Below are positions 42,453-51,189 of a stretch of DNA of 64,000 nucleotides, piece by piece. How positions within the stretch are numbered: the stretch's first letter is position 1; each line of letters starts with the position of its first letter. Origin of the DNA: a bacterium (GTDB lineage Bacteria; Sysuimicrobiota; Sysuimicrobiia; Sysuimicrobiales; Segetimicrobiaceae); the NCBI GenBank assembly GCA_035307765.1, contig DATGHU010000012.1, forward strand, positions 18,040 to 82,039, read 5' to 3'. Below the pieces are notes generated by a model. It did not search any database. It saw nothing but the letters and a program-made list of their open reading frames with translations, and was not told where the DNA came from. A program made the translations under genes and the position numbers.

Positions 42453-42863
42453 ATGCAGGTTCAACCTTACGTGTGCTACGATGGTCGGTGTGAGGAGGCG
42501 CTCGAGTTCAACCGCCGCGCACTCGGCGCGGAGGTGACGGCGCTCATCCGTTTCAAGGACGCCCCCGAACCCCGGGAACGCGACCGGGTGGCGGCGGAAG
42601 GCGGGGACAAGGTCTTGCATGCGGCGTTTCGCGTGGGTGAGACGCAGATCCTCGCGTCCGACGGGCAGTGTCTAGGGCATCCCACATTTCAGGGCTTCGG
42701 TCTGTCGCTAACGGTGCCCAAGGACGCGGAAACCGATCGGGTGTTTGCCGCGCTGGGCGACGGTGGGCGGGTGCAGGCGCCGTTGACCAAGACGTTCTTC
42801 TCCTCGCGGTTCGGGATGGTGGCGGACCGCTTCGGTGTGCTGTGGATGGTTTACGTCGCGTAG
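42453..42863 (+). CDS. PhnB-like VOC family protein
   Basis: 136 residues of the PhnB/3-demethylubiquinone methyltransferase-like branch of the VOC fold. The start VQPYVCYDGRCEEALEFNRRALGAEV, then HAAFRVGETQILASDG, and the end PLTKTFFSSRFGMVADRFGVLWMV, are all typical. Such proteins are of unknown function and often sit with YCII and ArsR genes. GGGAGGG precedes the ATG. It is transcribed from the ECF42-like promoter about 85 bases upstream, and a long hairpin at 42960-42994 follows. Confidence 0.88.
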   Translation: MQVQPYVCYDGRCEEALEFNRRALGAEVTALIRFKDAPEPRERDRVAAEGGDKVLHAAFRVGETQILASDGQCLGHPTFQGFGLSLTVPKDAETDRVFAALGDGGRVQAPLTKTFFSSRFGMVADRFGVLWMVYVA

Positions 42864-42959
42864 ACGGATCACGATGCGATGCAAACGGCTGACGATCCCG
42901 AGTGACAGCTGACCAGCGCCCATGAGATTGGTTATGGCCCGTCGATGTCATTATCTGCG

Positions 42960-42994
42960 AGTGCGGGTGCGGCCACTCCGGCCGCACCCGCACT
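42960..42994. terminator. Bidirectional hairpin terminator
   Basis: A perfect 15-base-pair stem (AGTGCGGGTGCGGCC with its complement) around a five-base ACTCC loop, about 100 bases after the PhnB-like stop and 180 after the convergent BNR gene stop. Weak T-rich sequence follows on the plus strand. Nothing else is recognisable in 42864-43175. Confidence 0.65.
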
Positions 42995-43175
42995 TGGTGC
43001 TGTTATAACGAACACGGAAAATTGGAGGGTCCGGTAACCCGGCACCTCCCGCACCGCAACCTCCGCAGTCACATTCCGACTCCCGACACGCAGAATGCCA
43101 AGAGCGGGATCAGCCCGCAGCCGATAGTTCCTCACTCCGCGATATCAACAAATCTCCGTCCGTGGCGTCCACGCC

Positions 43176-46100
43176 TCATCCCAGGGCCAAGTGATTGACC
43201 GCGGCGACCTCGGTTGCGATAAGCTGCTCGACTTTGCCGATCTCGGCATCGACGCGCGCCATGACCTCCTTCGAGACGGCCGCCGCCTGCTTCGTCGGCG
43301 CGGCATCGGCCACAGATACGGTGTTGATCAGGTCGACAAGAGTATCATTGAGGCCTGCGGGGTTGCGCAGCACGTCGCGGTCCGACTCGCGATGGACGTC
43401 CACGAGCACGGTTTCGACCGCCGACAGCCGTTCCGCTACGGCCGCGGTCCGTGCGCCGAGATCGCGTGCGGGGGTCTCCGATCCCGCCAGCACCGCAAGC
43501 CGTTGCTTCAGCCGACGGATGCGATTCACCGTCGCGTGGACCTTGCCGAGTGATGCCGTCAATTCCCGCAGGAGTTCGAACTGCGCGCGGTACGCCTCCG
43601 GCGTCGTCGAGAGGCGCGGATCCTTCACGACAGAGAATTCGACGGCCATGGTCTCCGACCCCAGCGACATCTCCACACGATACCGATTCGGCGCCACCGT
43701 GGGCCCGGTCGGTGGATCGGCCGGCTCCGCGAGCGGCTTGTTGCGCGGCGGAGCGAGGCTCGTATCGAGCGTCTGGGGCCCCGGATATTTGAGATCCCAC
43801 ACGAACCGGTTGAGCCCGGGGCGGGCCGAGGGGCGTTTCGCGGCCAGCAGAGTACTGTCGTCGCTGCGGAAGCTCCCGATCACGGCCCCCGAGGCGTCGC
43901 GGAATGTGAGAGCAACCGGGCCGGAAACGCCGTCGTCCAGCCAATAATAGATGATCGCACCGTTCGGCGGGTTCTCTCCGACGTCGAGATATTCGCGCCC
44001 ACTCGTCCCGTCCGGTCTGCGAAAAGTTCGGATACCGCCGCCCACTCCGGGGGCGATCGCGAACGCGACGCCGCTCGGCCGGAGATTTCGCAGGGCTCCG
44101 AAATGCAGCTTGGTACGAACCGTCGTGCGCGGCTCAAAGAGGCGACTTCCCCCTTTGCCCTCGACGAAGCTCCTGAGCGGCGTGATATCGTCCAAGATCC
44201 AGAAAGAGCGGCCGTGGGTTCCGACCACCAGGTCCGCCCCCTTGATCTTCAGATCATAGACCGGTGCGACCGGCAGGCCTCCGCCCATGCGCGTCCAGCT
44301 GCGCCCGTCGTTCAGGGTAAAATAGATGCCGGTCTCGGTGCCGGCGAACAACAGTCCCTTGCGCACCGGGTCCGCTCGCACGACGCGGGTGATCTCGTTC
44401 TCCGGGTAATCGCCGTTGATCGATTCGAAATGTCGCCCGCCGTCGGTGCTGCGGAACAGGTAGGGATGGTAATCCGCGAGCTTGTAGCGCGTCGCCGCAA
44501 GATAGATGGTGTCCGGGTCGTGCGGAGAGATCTCGACGCACCCGACATACGCGAGCGCCGGCATCTTGGGCGGCGTGACGTTCTGCCAGTTCTTGCCGCC
44601 GTCACGCGTCACGTGAACGAGCCCGTCGTCGGTCGAGGCCCACAACTCCTCCGGCCGGTGCGGCGATGGGGCGAGCGACGCGCACGTCGCGTGTACCTCC
44701 GCCCCGGCGCTTTCATGCGTGATGTCGCCGCCGGAAGGTCCCTGACGGCTCTTGTCGTTGAGGCTCAAATCCGGTGAAATTTCCTCCCAGCTCATGCCCT
44801 GGTCGCGACTGCGAAACACGTGGTTCCCGGCCGCGTAGAGCGTGCCACTGTCGTGCGGTGAAAAGACGATCGGGAACGTCCAGGCGAAGCGGTATCGCAT
44901 GTCCTTGGGTGCGATGCCGGTCGATTCCTCGGGCCAGACATTGACCAGCTGGATCTGCCGGGTGCGGTGATCGTACCGCTGCAGTGCCCCGGCGCCGCCG
45001 GGGCTCGAGCCGATCGCACCGCAAAAGACAATGTTCGGCTCATCGGGATTGACCGCAATGAAGCCACTTTCCCCCGTACCGGGATAGGTGCAGTCGTCCA
45101 GGGTGATCGCACCCCAGACGGCGGCGCTCGGCACTGAGATCGAGGTGTTGTCCTGCTGCGTGCCGTATACACGATAGGGATACTGGTTGTCGATGTCGAT
45201 CCGATAGAACTGCGCCGTCGGCTGGTTGTAGATCGACGACCATGTCTCACCGCCGTTGTAGCTGACGCAGGCGCCGCCGTCGTTTCCCTCGATCATCCGG
45301 TTCGGGTCGGCAGGATCGATCCAGAGATCGTGGTTGTCGCCGTGCGGTGTCTGGATCTCCGTGAAGCCGCTCCCGCCGTCGGTCGATTTCCAGAGCTGAA
45401 AATTGGCGACGTAGACCGTTTCGCCGTGGCAGGGATCGGCGAAGACATGCGTGTAGTACCAGGGCCGATGCATGAGGTCGCGATTGGACGAGACGAGCGC
45501 CCAGTTCTCTCCGTAATCCTCCGATCGGTAGAGCCCCGTCTTCTCGGCTTCCGTCTCCACCAGCGCCCAGACGCGGCCCGCGTGGGCGGGCGACACCGCG
45601 ACGCCGATCTTGCCGAGAGGGCCGGCCGGCAGACCCGGAGACCGCGAGATCTCCGTCCAGCTCTCGCCGCCATCGGTCGAGCGAAAAAGGCCGCTTCCCG
45701 GCCCTCCGCTCGACAGGTTCCAGAAGTTCCGGCGCGCCTGCCAGAAGGCCGCAAAGAGGATGCGGGGATTGTTCGGATCCATCGATAGATCAACGGCGCC
45801 CGAATTGACGTCTCGATAGAGCACCTTGCGCCAGGTCTTTCCGCCGTCCGCCGATCGGAATACGCCGCGTTCCTCGTTCGCGCCGAACGCGTCGCCGAGC
45901 GCGGCGACATAGACGAGATTGGGGTCTCGCGGATGGATGCGGATGCGCCCGATGAACCGGGTCTCGCGGAGACCGAGATGGGTCCAGCTGCGGCCGGCAT
46001 CGGTCGATTTGTAAACACCGTCGCCGTAGGAGACATCGAGCCGGATTGCGGTTTCTCCGGTGCCGGCATAAATCACGTTGGGGTCCGAGTGAGCGACGGC

Positions 46101-46325
46101 GAGCGCGCCGATCGAGGCCGAACCGAGACCACCGTCGCTCACGCAGCGCCAATACGTACCGCTGTCGGTCGTCTTCCAGACGCCGCCGGCGCAAGCGCCG
46201 AAATAGAACACTCTGCGGTCTTCGGGATCCCCCGCGACGGCGACGACGCGCCCGCCGCGCGATGGCCCGATGCAGCGCCATTTGAGGGCGCCGAGTTTCG
46301 CCGTCGAACCCGAGAGCTCTGTCAT
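43176..46325 (-). CDS. Large BNR/sortilin-type beta-propeller repeat protein
   Basis: 1049 residues. At least ten Asp-box (BNR) motifs of the form S-x-D-x-G-x-T/S-W are visible from the start to about residue 680, for example KSTDAGRSW, RSADGGKTW, RSTDGGESW, RSEDYGENW and VTRDGGKNW. They indicate one or two large beta-propellers of the VPS10/sortilin-like superfamily. A helical C-terminal region (about 900-1049) with LLRELTASLGKVHATVNRI may dimerise. With the ATG at 46325 no signal peptide is present, so the protein may be cytoplasmic despite relatives being exported. Function is unknown; glycosidase activity is not implied. Confidence 0.88.
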   Translation of the reverse strand: MTELSGSTAKLGALKWRCIGPSRGGRVVAVAGDPEDRRVFYFGACAGGVWKTTDSGTYWRCVSDGGLGSASIGALAVAHSDPNVIYAGTGETAIRLDVSYGDGVYKSTDAGRSWTHLGLRETRFIGRIRIHPRDPNLVYVAALGDAFGANEERGVFRSADGGKTWRKVLYRDVNSGAVDLSMDPNNPRILFAAFWQARRNFWNLSSGGPGSGLFRSTDGGESWTEISRSPGLPAGPLGKIGVAVSPAHAGRVWALVETEAEKTGLYRSEDYGENWALVSSNRDLMHRPWYYTHVFADPCHGETVYVANFQLWKSTDGGSGFTEIQTPHGDNHDLWIDPADPNRMIEGNDGGACVSYNGGETWSSIYNQPTAQFYRIDIDNQYPYRVYGTQQDNTSISVPSAAVWGAITLDDCTYPGTGESGFIAVNPDEPNIVFCGAIGSSPGGAGALQRYDHRTRQIQLVNVWPEESTGIAPKDMRYRFAWTFPIVFSPHDSGTLYAAGNHVFRSRDQGMSWEEISPDLSLNDKSRQGPSGGDITHESAGAEVHATCASLAPSPHRPEELWASTDDGLVHVTRDGGKNWQNVTPPKMPALAYVGCVEISPHDPDTIYLAATRYKLADYHPYLFRSTDGGRHFESINGDYPENEITRVVRADPVRKGLLFAGTETGIYFTLNDGRSWTRMGGGLPVAPVYDLKIKGADLVVGTHGRSFWILDDITPLRSFVEGKGGSRLFEPRTTVRTKLHFGALRNLRPSGVAFAIAPGVGGGIRTFRRPDGTSGREYLDVGENPPNGAIIYYWLDDGVSGPVALTFRDASGAVIGSFRSDDSTLLAAKRPSARPGLNRFVWDLKYPGPQTLDTSLAPPRNKPLAEPADPPTGPTVAPNRYRVEMSLGSETMAVEFSVVKDPRLSTTPEAYRAQFELLRELTASLGKVHATVNRIRRLKQRLAVLAGSETPARDLGARTAAVAERLSAVETVLVDVHRESDRDVLRNPAGLNDTLVDLINTVSVADAAPTKQAAAVSKEVMARVDAEIGKVEQLIATEVAAVNHLALG

Positions 46326-46715
46326 GGAATGTTCCCCTCTCGCTTGTCCTCCCACCATTTCAACAACGCTTCCCTCCTCTGCCCCCACGCTCACCCGTTT
46401 GTGTTGCGGAGCCGATGACGACTCGACAGGCACACCGAGCTCGGGAACGACGCTCGGGGCCCAGCGACGTACCCAACTAAATTCTTCCGGCCAAGTAGAC
46501 CTCTTTCAGGATTCCCATTTCGACGCGCGCACTCCTCTCGGCAATGGAGCTCCAAGCTTCGCATACCGCGCAAGAAGGAGTTTGGTGGACCAGGAGAAAA
46601 AGCAGGGCGTGGAGCGCCCCGAGGATAACGGTGCCGCCGATCATTGTTTCAGGGCTGGATGACAAGGCACTGCAGTGGGTTCAAGTGTCGGGTGCGGAAG
46701 ACAATCCAGGGAGGG

Positions 46716-46967
46716 ATGAGCGTGAAGAGATGGCTATCGGCACGGACTCAAGCCACGGCTTCAGCGATTGCGATCGCCGTTGGGGTGTTGTTTGCGATCC
46801 TGCCCCAGGACTGGATCGAGGAGCGGTTCCGAATCGACCCTGACGCGGGAAGTGGCTCCATTGAGCGCCTGCTTGTTGGTGTGCCTCTCGCCGTAGGTGC
46901 GGCGCTTGCCGTCAGCGTGATCATCAGTCTTCTGCGAAGACAGTTTCATCGTTCGTCTGCGAGCTGA
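46716..46967 (+). CDS. Small two-span membrane protein
   Basis: 83 residues. Two hydrophobic segments (ASAIAIAVGVLFAILP and LLVGVPLAVGAALAVSVIISLL) flank a polar loop DWIEERFRIDPDAGSGS, and the tail is basic. CAGGGAGGG lies immediately before the ATG; a GTG two codons in has better spacing. A strong hairpin follows the stop. I do not recognise the family. The gene is divergent from the BNR gene. Confidence 0.6.
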   Translation: MSVKRWLSARTQATASAIAIAVGVLFAILPQDWIEERFRIDPDAGSGSIERLLVGVPLAVGAALAVSVIISLLRRQFHRSSAS

Positions 46968-46998
46968 CGAATTGCTCGAAACCGATTGCATGTAAAAC

Positions 46999-47031
46999 GA
47001 GAGCCCGCTCTCGCCATCGGAGCGGGCTCTC
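46999..47031 (+). terminator. Hairpin terminator after small membrane protein gene
   Basis: A 12-base-pair stem (GAGAGCCCGCTC with GAGCGGGCTCTC) around a nine-base loop, about 30 bases after the stop codon. The T-tract is poor. The stretch 47032-47255 shows no gene. Confidence 0.65.
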
Positions 47032-47255
47032 TGCTGCGCTCGGACACTGAGCCTCATACTATGTGTTTAGCACGTCTCAGCTCCTCGCCAACCGCCAACG
47101 ACGGCCTACAATTCCAAAATTCCTGAGGTAGCGCTACCCGCGTGTTCTCACCCCGACCCGAGGGTGGCGACCCGCCAGCGCGTTCCAACGGGACTGCCAC
47201 CTCAATAGAGTCACCGAAGCTCTGCAAGAATCCCGGTCCAATGGAAGTTGGGCAG

Positions 47256-47285
47256 TTGACAGCTTCGTAACCATTCGGTTATCAT
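47256..47285 (+). promoter_or_regulatory. Promoter of arsR-SRPBCC operon
   Basis: TTGACA at 47256-47261 and TATCAT at 47280-47285, 18 bases apart. A partial half-site pair (GTAACC...GGTTATC, 47267-47282) overlaps the spacer, and a full palindrome follows directly, so the ArsR product probably represses its own promoter. Confidence 0.7.
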
Positions 47286-47287
47286 AT

Positions 47288-47307
47288 TAGTAACCAAATG
47301 GTTACTA
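47288..47307. promoter_or_regulatory. ArsR operator palindrome overlapping start codon
   Basis: TAGTAACCA-AA-TGGTTACTA: nine-base perfect arms around two bases. The arsR start codon ATG is at 47298-47300, inside the palindrome. This is the same arrangement as the palindrome at 3180-3197, with a different half-site. Confidence 0.75.
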
Positions 47308-47627
47308 GACAAAAGACGCTACGCACCATGGTGTTCCGGGCGATTGCCGACCCGACCCGCCGGCAGATCCTGAGCCTGCTGCGCGGCGGCCGGCACACGG
47401 TCGGCGAGATCGCGGGCAACTTTCGAACGAGCCGGCCGGCGATCTCGAAACACCTCCGCGTGCTGCGCTCTGCGGGCTTGGTGAAGACTCAACGCGACGG
47501 CACGGCGCGGGTCTGTCAGTTGAACGCCACGCCGCTGCGTGCGGTCGACGATTGGCTTCAGGATTACCGAGTGTTCTGGCGCGAGACGATGCGCAATCTC
47601 AAGCGGTACGTGGAGGAGAAGCGATGA
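47298..47627 (+). CDS. ArsR family transcriptional regulator
   Basis: 109 residues. FRAIADPTRRQILSLLRGGRHTVGEIAGNFRTSRPAISKHLRVLRSAGLVKTQRDGTARVCQLN is the classic ArsR winged helix of the SRPBCC-associated kind. No metal-binding motif is present. The ATG lies within its own operator. The stop overlaps the SRPBCC gene start (ATGA), so the two are coupled. Repressor release is presumably by a small ligand that is not known. Confidence 0.92.
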   Translation: MVTRQKTLRTMVFRAIADPTRRQILSLLRGGRHTVGEIAGNFRTSRPAISKHLRVLRSAGLVKTQRDGTARVCQLNATPLRAVDDWLQDYRVFWRETMRNLKRYVEEKR

Positions 47628-48070
47628 GTCCAACGCGGGCACACGACACCATCATCGAGGAGATCGCGATTAAGGCGCCGGCGGACCGGATCTTCGAGGC
47701 GCTCACGAACCCCGAGGAATGCATAAAGTGGTGGGGACAGACGGGGCAATTTGGCTGGACGCACATAGAATCCGACCCGCGCCCTGGCGGTAGGCTGGTG
47801 ATGCGCGGCACCGGCTACGGGAAGCCCGTCAGCGTGACCGGTGTGTACCGTCAGATCGAGCGGCCGCGTCTGCTCGTTTTCACGTGGCTGCCCGACTGGC
47901 AGGGAGACCAAACCGAGAGCATCGTGCGCTGGGATCTGGAGGAGAAAGCCGGCGTTACGACCGTTCGCCTGACGCACTCGGGCCTCAACACGGAGCCGTC
48001 ACGTTCCAGCCATCGAGGGTGGCCGTCCATTCTCGGCTGGCTGCGGGGGCACGTCGAGGGCACGGTGTAA
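47624..48070 (+). CDS. SRPBCC/AHSA1 family protein
   Basis: 148 residues. The helix-grip fold pattern is clear: IIEEIAIKAPADRIFEALTNPEECIKWWG, DPRPGGRLVMRGTGYG, and VTGVYRQIERPRLLVFTWLPDW. The AHSA1 subgroup binds hydrophobic ligands and its members in ArsR operons are of unknown role. GGAGGAG precedes the ATG. It is coupled to the ArsR gene and probably derepressed together with it. Confidence 0.9.
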   Translation: MSPTRAHDTIIEEIAIKAPADRIFEALTNPEECIKWWGQTGQFGWTHIESDPRPGGRLVMRGTGYGKPVSVTGVYRQIERPRLLVFTWLPDWQGDQTESIVRWDLEEKAGVTTVRLTHSGLNTEPSRSSHRGWPSILGWLRGHVEGTV

Positions 48071-48156
48071 GTCATTCGCCGTCGCAGGGGCGAGTCGCAA
48101 AGCCAAATGGAAAATTCCGGTTGAGCGAAAACCAACGTTGAAAATTTCAGAACCCA

Positions 48157-49416
48157 ATGCCTCCTGCCTTACCGCCGCCTGAGCTCACCATCACCCGGCA
48201 GCAAGCCAGGCGCTTTTTGCTCGCCCATCTCCGCCTACTGCCGCCGCGCAAACTGCGCGCCGAACAGGGCGTGCTGGATTTCGTGCGCCACGTCAATTGC
48301 ATCCAATACGACCCCATCAATATCGTGGGCCAGAACACCGACCTCGTGCTGCAATCTCGAGTCCACGGCTACAAGCCCGCCATGCTCACCGCCCTCCTCT
48401 ATAAGGAGCGCAAGTTGCTCGACGGGGTCGACAAACAGATGTCGATTTATCCTGTAGAAGATTGGCCGTATTTCGCTACTTATCGCGAGGATTTGGGCGA
48501 CAATTATGCCCGGCGCGAAAGTACCGCGAAAGCCGCCAAGCTGTTGGATTGGGTGCGGGATGAAATCAGGCGGCGTGGCCCACTCTCGTCGACGGATCTT
48601 GAGGACGACACCCGCATAGACTGGTGGTTGGCCAACAAAGCCCGAGCGGTGCGTATTGCCATGAATATCCTGCTCGTCGGCGGGGAGACGGTGGTCCATC
48701 ACCGCGTCGGCACCCGGCGGTATTTCGAGCTAAGCCGGCGGGTACTGCCGCCCAAACTGCACAACGTCCGTAAAGGCCACGCGTCGCAGGAAGATTATTT
48801 GGAATGGCACGTGTTTCGTCGCTCAGGCGGCGTCGGTCTTGTCCACCCGAAAGTCAATGCGAAATGGGGCGGCATTATAGGTTGGCGCGGCGGGCAGATC
48901 CGGGGTGCTCTGGCGCGCCTATTGAAGAAAGGCAGGCTGGTGCGAATGGCGATCGAGGGCCTGCCGCGTCAGGAATTCTATATACGTCGCGGCGACCTGC
49001 CCGCACTGGAAACCGCTGGCAGGTCCAGCAAAGCGTCTTTTGGCGCAGCCTTTATTGCGCCGCTCGATAACTTGATGTGGGACAGCGATTTGATCGAAAT
49101 GCTTTTCGATTTCGTCTACACCTGGGAGGTCTACAAACCGGCTTCCAGGCGAACGTGGGGCTATTACGTCTTGCCCGTGCTCGTTGGGGACCGCCTGGTG
49201 GCGCGCTTCGATCCGATCTTCGACAAAAAGGCAAAGCTCTTCACCATTCAAAATTGGTGGTGGGAAAAGGGAATAGATAGGAAAGATGAGGAATTGCTGG
49301 CTGCCCTCCAAGACTGTTTGCAGCAATTCCGCAGGTACCTCGGTGCTGATTCACTGAAGCTGGGGGAGAAGCCAAAGCGCGACTTTGTGCTTAAGGAGAT
49401 GGTGGCGGCAATCTAA
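48157..49416 (+). CDS. YcaQ/AlkX-type winged-helix DNA glycosylase
   Basis: 419 residues of the HTH_42 superfamily (YcaQ/AlkZ). The N-terminal HTH region ITRQQARRFLLAHLRLLPP leads into VNCIQYDPINIV, whose QYD fits the Q-hydrophobic-D catalytic motif of the YcaQ (AlkX) branch; the antibiotic-resistance AlkZ branch has Q-hydrophobic-Q. Other conserved blocks are FIAPLDNLMWDSDLIEMLFDFVYTWEVYKP and YVLPVLVGDRLVARFDP. Members unhook DNA interstrand crosslinks. Its codons use more A and T than its neighbours, suggesting recent transfer. It follows the ArsR pair by about 90 bases. Confidence 0.9.
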   Translation: MPPALPPPELTITRQQARRFLLAHLRLLPPRKLRAEQGVLDFVRHVNCIQYDPINIVGQNTDLVLQSRVHGYKPAMLTALLYKERKLLDGVDKQMSIYPVEDWPYFATYREDLGDNYARRESTAKAAKLLDWVRDEIRRRGPLSSTDLEDDTRIDWWLANKARAVRIAMNILLVGGETVVHHRVGTRRYFELSRRVLPPKLHNVRKGHASQEDYLEWHVFRRSGGVGLVHPKVNAKWGGIIGWRGGQIRGALARLLKKGRLVRMAIEGLPRQEFYIRRGDLPALETAGRSSKASFGAAFIAPLDNLMWDSDLIEMLFDFVYTWEVYKPASRRTWGYYVLPVLVGDRLVARFDPIFDKKAKLFTIQNWWWEKGIDRKDEELLAALQDCLQQFRRYLGADSLKLGEKPKRDFVLKEMVAAI

Positions 49417-49420
49417 CCGC

Positions 49421-49612
49421 TTACATATCAGAATCTCGCTCAACTGTTAGATGCATATCCATCCCGGCACGTGACGCGCTCACCTTCCTCGCGCGATCTT
49501 CGCATATCCAGTCCGGCGGATCTGAGCCCTCGCGCCCGTCGTGTTTACGCTCGTGGGACAGATAGACTACCAGATCGGCGATCGCTGCGCGTTCCTCGGG
49601 ACGAAAAGGCAT
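49421..49612 (-). CDS. Small hypothetical protein
   Basis: 63 residues, MPFRPEERAAIADLVVYLSHE at the start, then a charged region with RKHDGREGSDPPDWICEDRARK. No clear ribosome-binding site, but it begins 20 bases after the GNAT stop on the same strand and could be translated from that message. Its stop lies five bases from the convergent YcaQ-type gene stop. Not recognised; may be spurious. Confidence 0.4.
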   Translation of the reverse strand: MPFRPEERAAIADLVVYLSHERKHDGREGSDPPDWICEDRARKVSASRAGMDMHLTVERDSDM

Positions 49613-49632
49613 ACTGCCAGTCTACTTCGGTA

Positions 49633-50184
49633 TCAATAGGCCTCCAGTATTCCGACGATTTGAAACCACGGTGGCGTGGGCCGAGGGTTGCGCTGAACTG
49701 TCATGCCGATCCGCCGCATCACCCCGGCTGACGCGGCATTGTTATCTTCCGTGGTCGCCACGATACGCTGCAAGTTGAAATGGTCGAACGCGAACCGGGC
49801 CATCGCCGCCGCCGCCTCGGACGCAAACCCGCGTCCTCGATGCTCAGGCGCTACAGCGTAGAATAGGCCGACTTCTGGCGAATACTTCGCGTCCTTCACC
49901 CGACCGAAGAACGGCAGTTGACCGAACGGTGCGAGACAGGGCACAAACCCAACCGAGCCGATAAGCCTCTCAGTGGCTTTCAGAACTACCGCGCGGTCGC
50001 CGTAAGGCGGCTGCCGAAGTTCCGCTAAAACCCTCTCGCCTAGCGTGTAGTATGTAAGCCTCTCGCGGTACGCATTGAGGTCTGTCGATCCGGGAAACGA
50101 CGCCTCCATGAGTCCCGCGAACGTGTCAAGGTCATCCATTGTGAACGGTCGTATCACAAGCCGATCCGTTTCTAACTCACGCAT
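49633..50184 (-). CDS. GNAT family N-acetyltransferase (RimJ/RimL-like)
   Basis: 183 residues. The start LETDRLVIRPFTMDDLDTFAGLM and the acetyl-CoA segment VAPEHRGRGFASEAAAAMARFAFDHFNLQRIVATTEDNNAASAGVMRRIGM are the classic RimJ/RimL GNAT pattern. It transfers an acetyl group to an amine of unknown identity. GGAGGGG lies about ten bases before the ATG. Its first bases overlap the end of the broken cyclase gene, suggesting that a deletion brought them together. Confidence 0.88.
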   Translation of the reverse strand: MRELETDRLVIRPFTMDDLDTFAGLMEASFPGSTDLNAYRERLTYYTLGERVLAELRQPPYGDRAVVLKATERLIGSVGFVPCLAPFGQLPFFGRVKDAKYSPEVGLFYAVAPEHRGRGFASEAAAAMARFAFDHFNLQRIVATTEDNNAASAGVMRRIGMTVQRNPRPTPPWFQIVGILEAY

Positions 50185-51005
50185 CAGTGACCCCTCCACT
50201 CCGAGATACTGTTTGAGGGACGAGCGCAGGGTCTGCGAGCGCCGCCAACTCAGCCAGCCACACGCCGTCAGGGTATTGTTCGAGCAAGTCCGCACCAACC
50301 TGCAGGGCCAGCCGCGTTTTGCCGGAGCCGCCTGCCCCGGTTAGCGTGAGCAGTCGGGCCGTGGCAAACATCGTTTTGATTTCTGTAATATCTCGCGTTC
50401 GCCCAATAAAGCTGGTTAACGGAATGGGCAAGTTATTCGGCATAGCACTCAGCGTCCTAAGAGGCAGGAAGTCGGCTGGCAAATCGGCGGCCATGACCTG
50501 GAACAGACGGTGCGGACGAGCGAGATCCTTGAGGCGGTGCTCACCTAGATCGCGAAGGCTTACCCCCGCTGGTAGGTCTTCGGCAGCGAGGGCGTGAGTC
50601 GTATCAGACAGGAGAATCTGACCCCCATGCCCGGCGGTGCAAATGCGGGCAGCGCGGTGCACATCCATACCCTCGTATCCGGTTTCGGCAATGAGGGGTT
50701 CACCCGTGTGCAGCCCCATCCGGACGCGTAGAGGCATCCCTTCAGACCACGAATGTGCAAAAATGGCGCGCTGAGCCGCCACAGCGGCGGGAGACAGCAT
50801 CCCTGGCCCGGGTGAACACGACAAAGAAGGCATCCCCCTGGGTCCGGATTTCGCGTCCACCCCTCTCTTTGAAGGCGGCACGGAGCAGTCGGTGATGTTG
50901 AGCGATGACTTCCGTGTACCGGTCACCCAGGATCTGAAGCAGACGTGTGGACCCCTCGATGTCGGTGAAGAGGAAGGTGACCGTCCCCATCGGTAGAGCA
51001 GCCAT
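50177..51005 (-). pseudogene. Broken class III adenylate cyclase-ATPase regulator gene
   Basis: ATG at 51003-51005 with AGGAGG six bases upstream starts a class III cyclase domain: TVTFLFTDIEGSTRLLQILGD, then EIRTQGDAFFVVFTRARDAVS. There, near 50788-50791, one extra base in a C-run shifts the frame. The domain continues in the next frame (AAVAAQRAIFAHSWSEG, VRMGLHTGEP) and is followed by an NB-ARC-like ATPase with FIGRTRDITEI and Walker A GAGGSGKTRL. The frame stops after PALVPQTV, where several hundred residues of ATPase and TPR would normally follow. It is frameshifted and truncated at the GNAT gene. Confidence 0.8.
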
Positions 51006-51189
51006 GTGCGGCCTCCTGGGAGGCACAAGTGGGACCGCGTACAGTCAGGGGCGACGTTCTTCAGAGGGATGTGCCGTTTCCTGCACTTTGGGGGGAAACG
51101 GGCCAGGCAATAGGGGTAAATCGGATATTCAAACGCGGCGGCGAAATACCGCCCAGACAGGACATCCGCGCCGGTAAGAATCCGGTCCA

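Noticed and set aside
42932-43135. A 67-codon minus-strand frame downstream of the BNR gene
   Set aside because: It has no good ribosome-binding site and its C-terminal half lies within the strong terminator hairpin.
49454-49620. A plus-strand frame between the YcaQ-type gene and the GNAT
   Set aside because: No ribosome-binding site and no conserved-looking residues; the minus-strand small ORF is marginally better.
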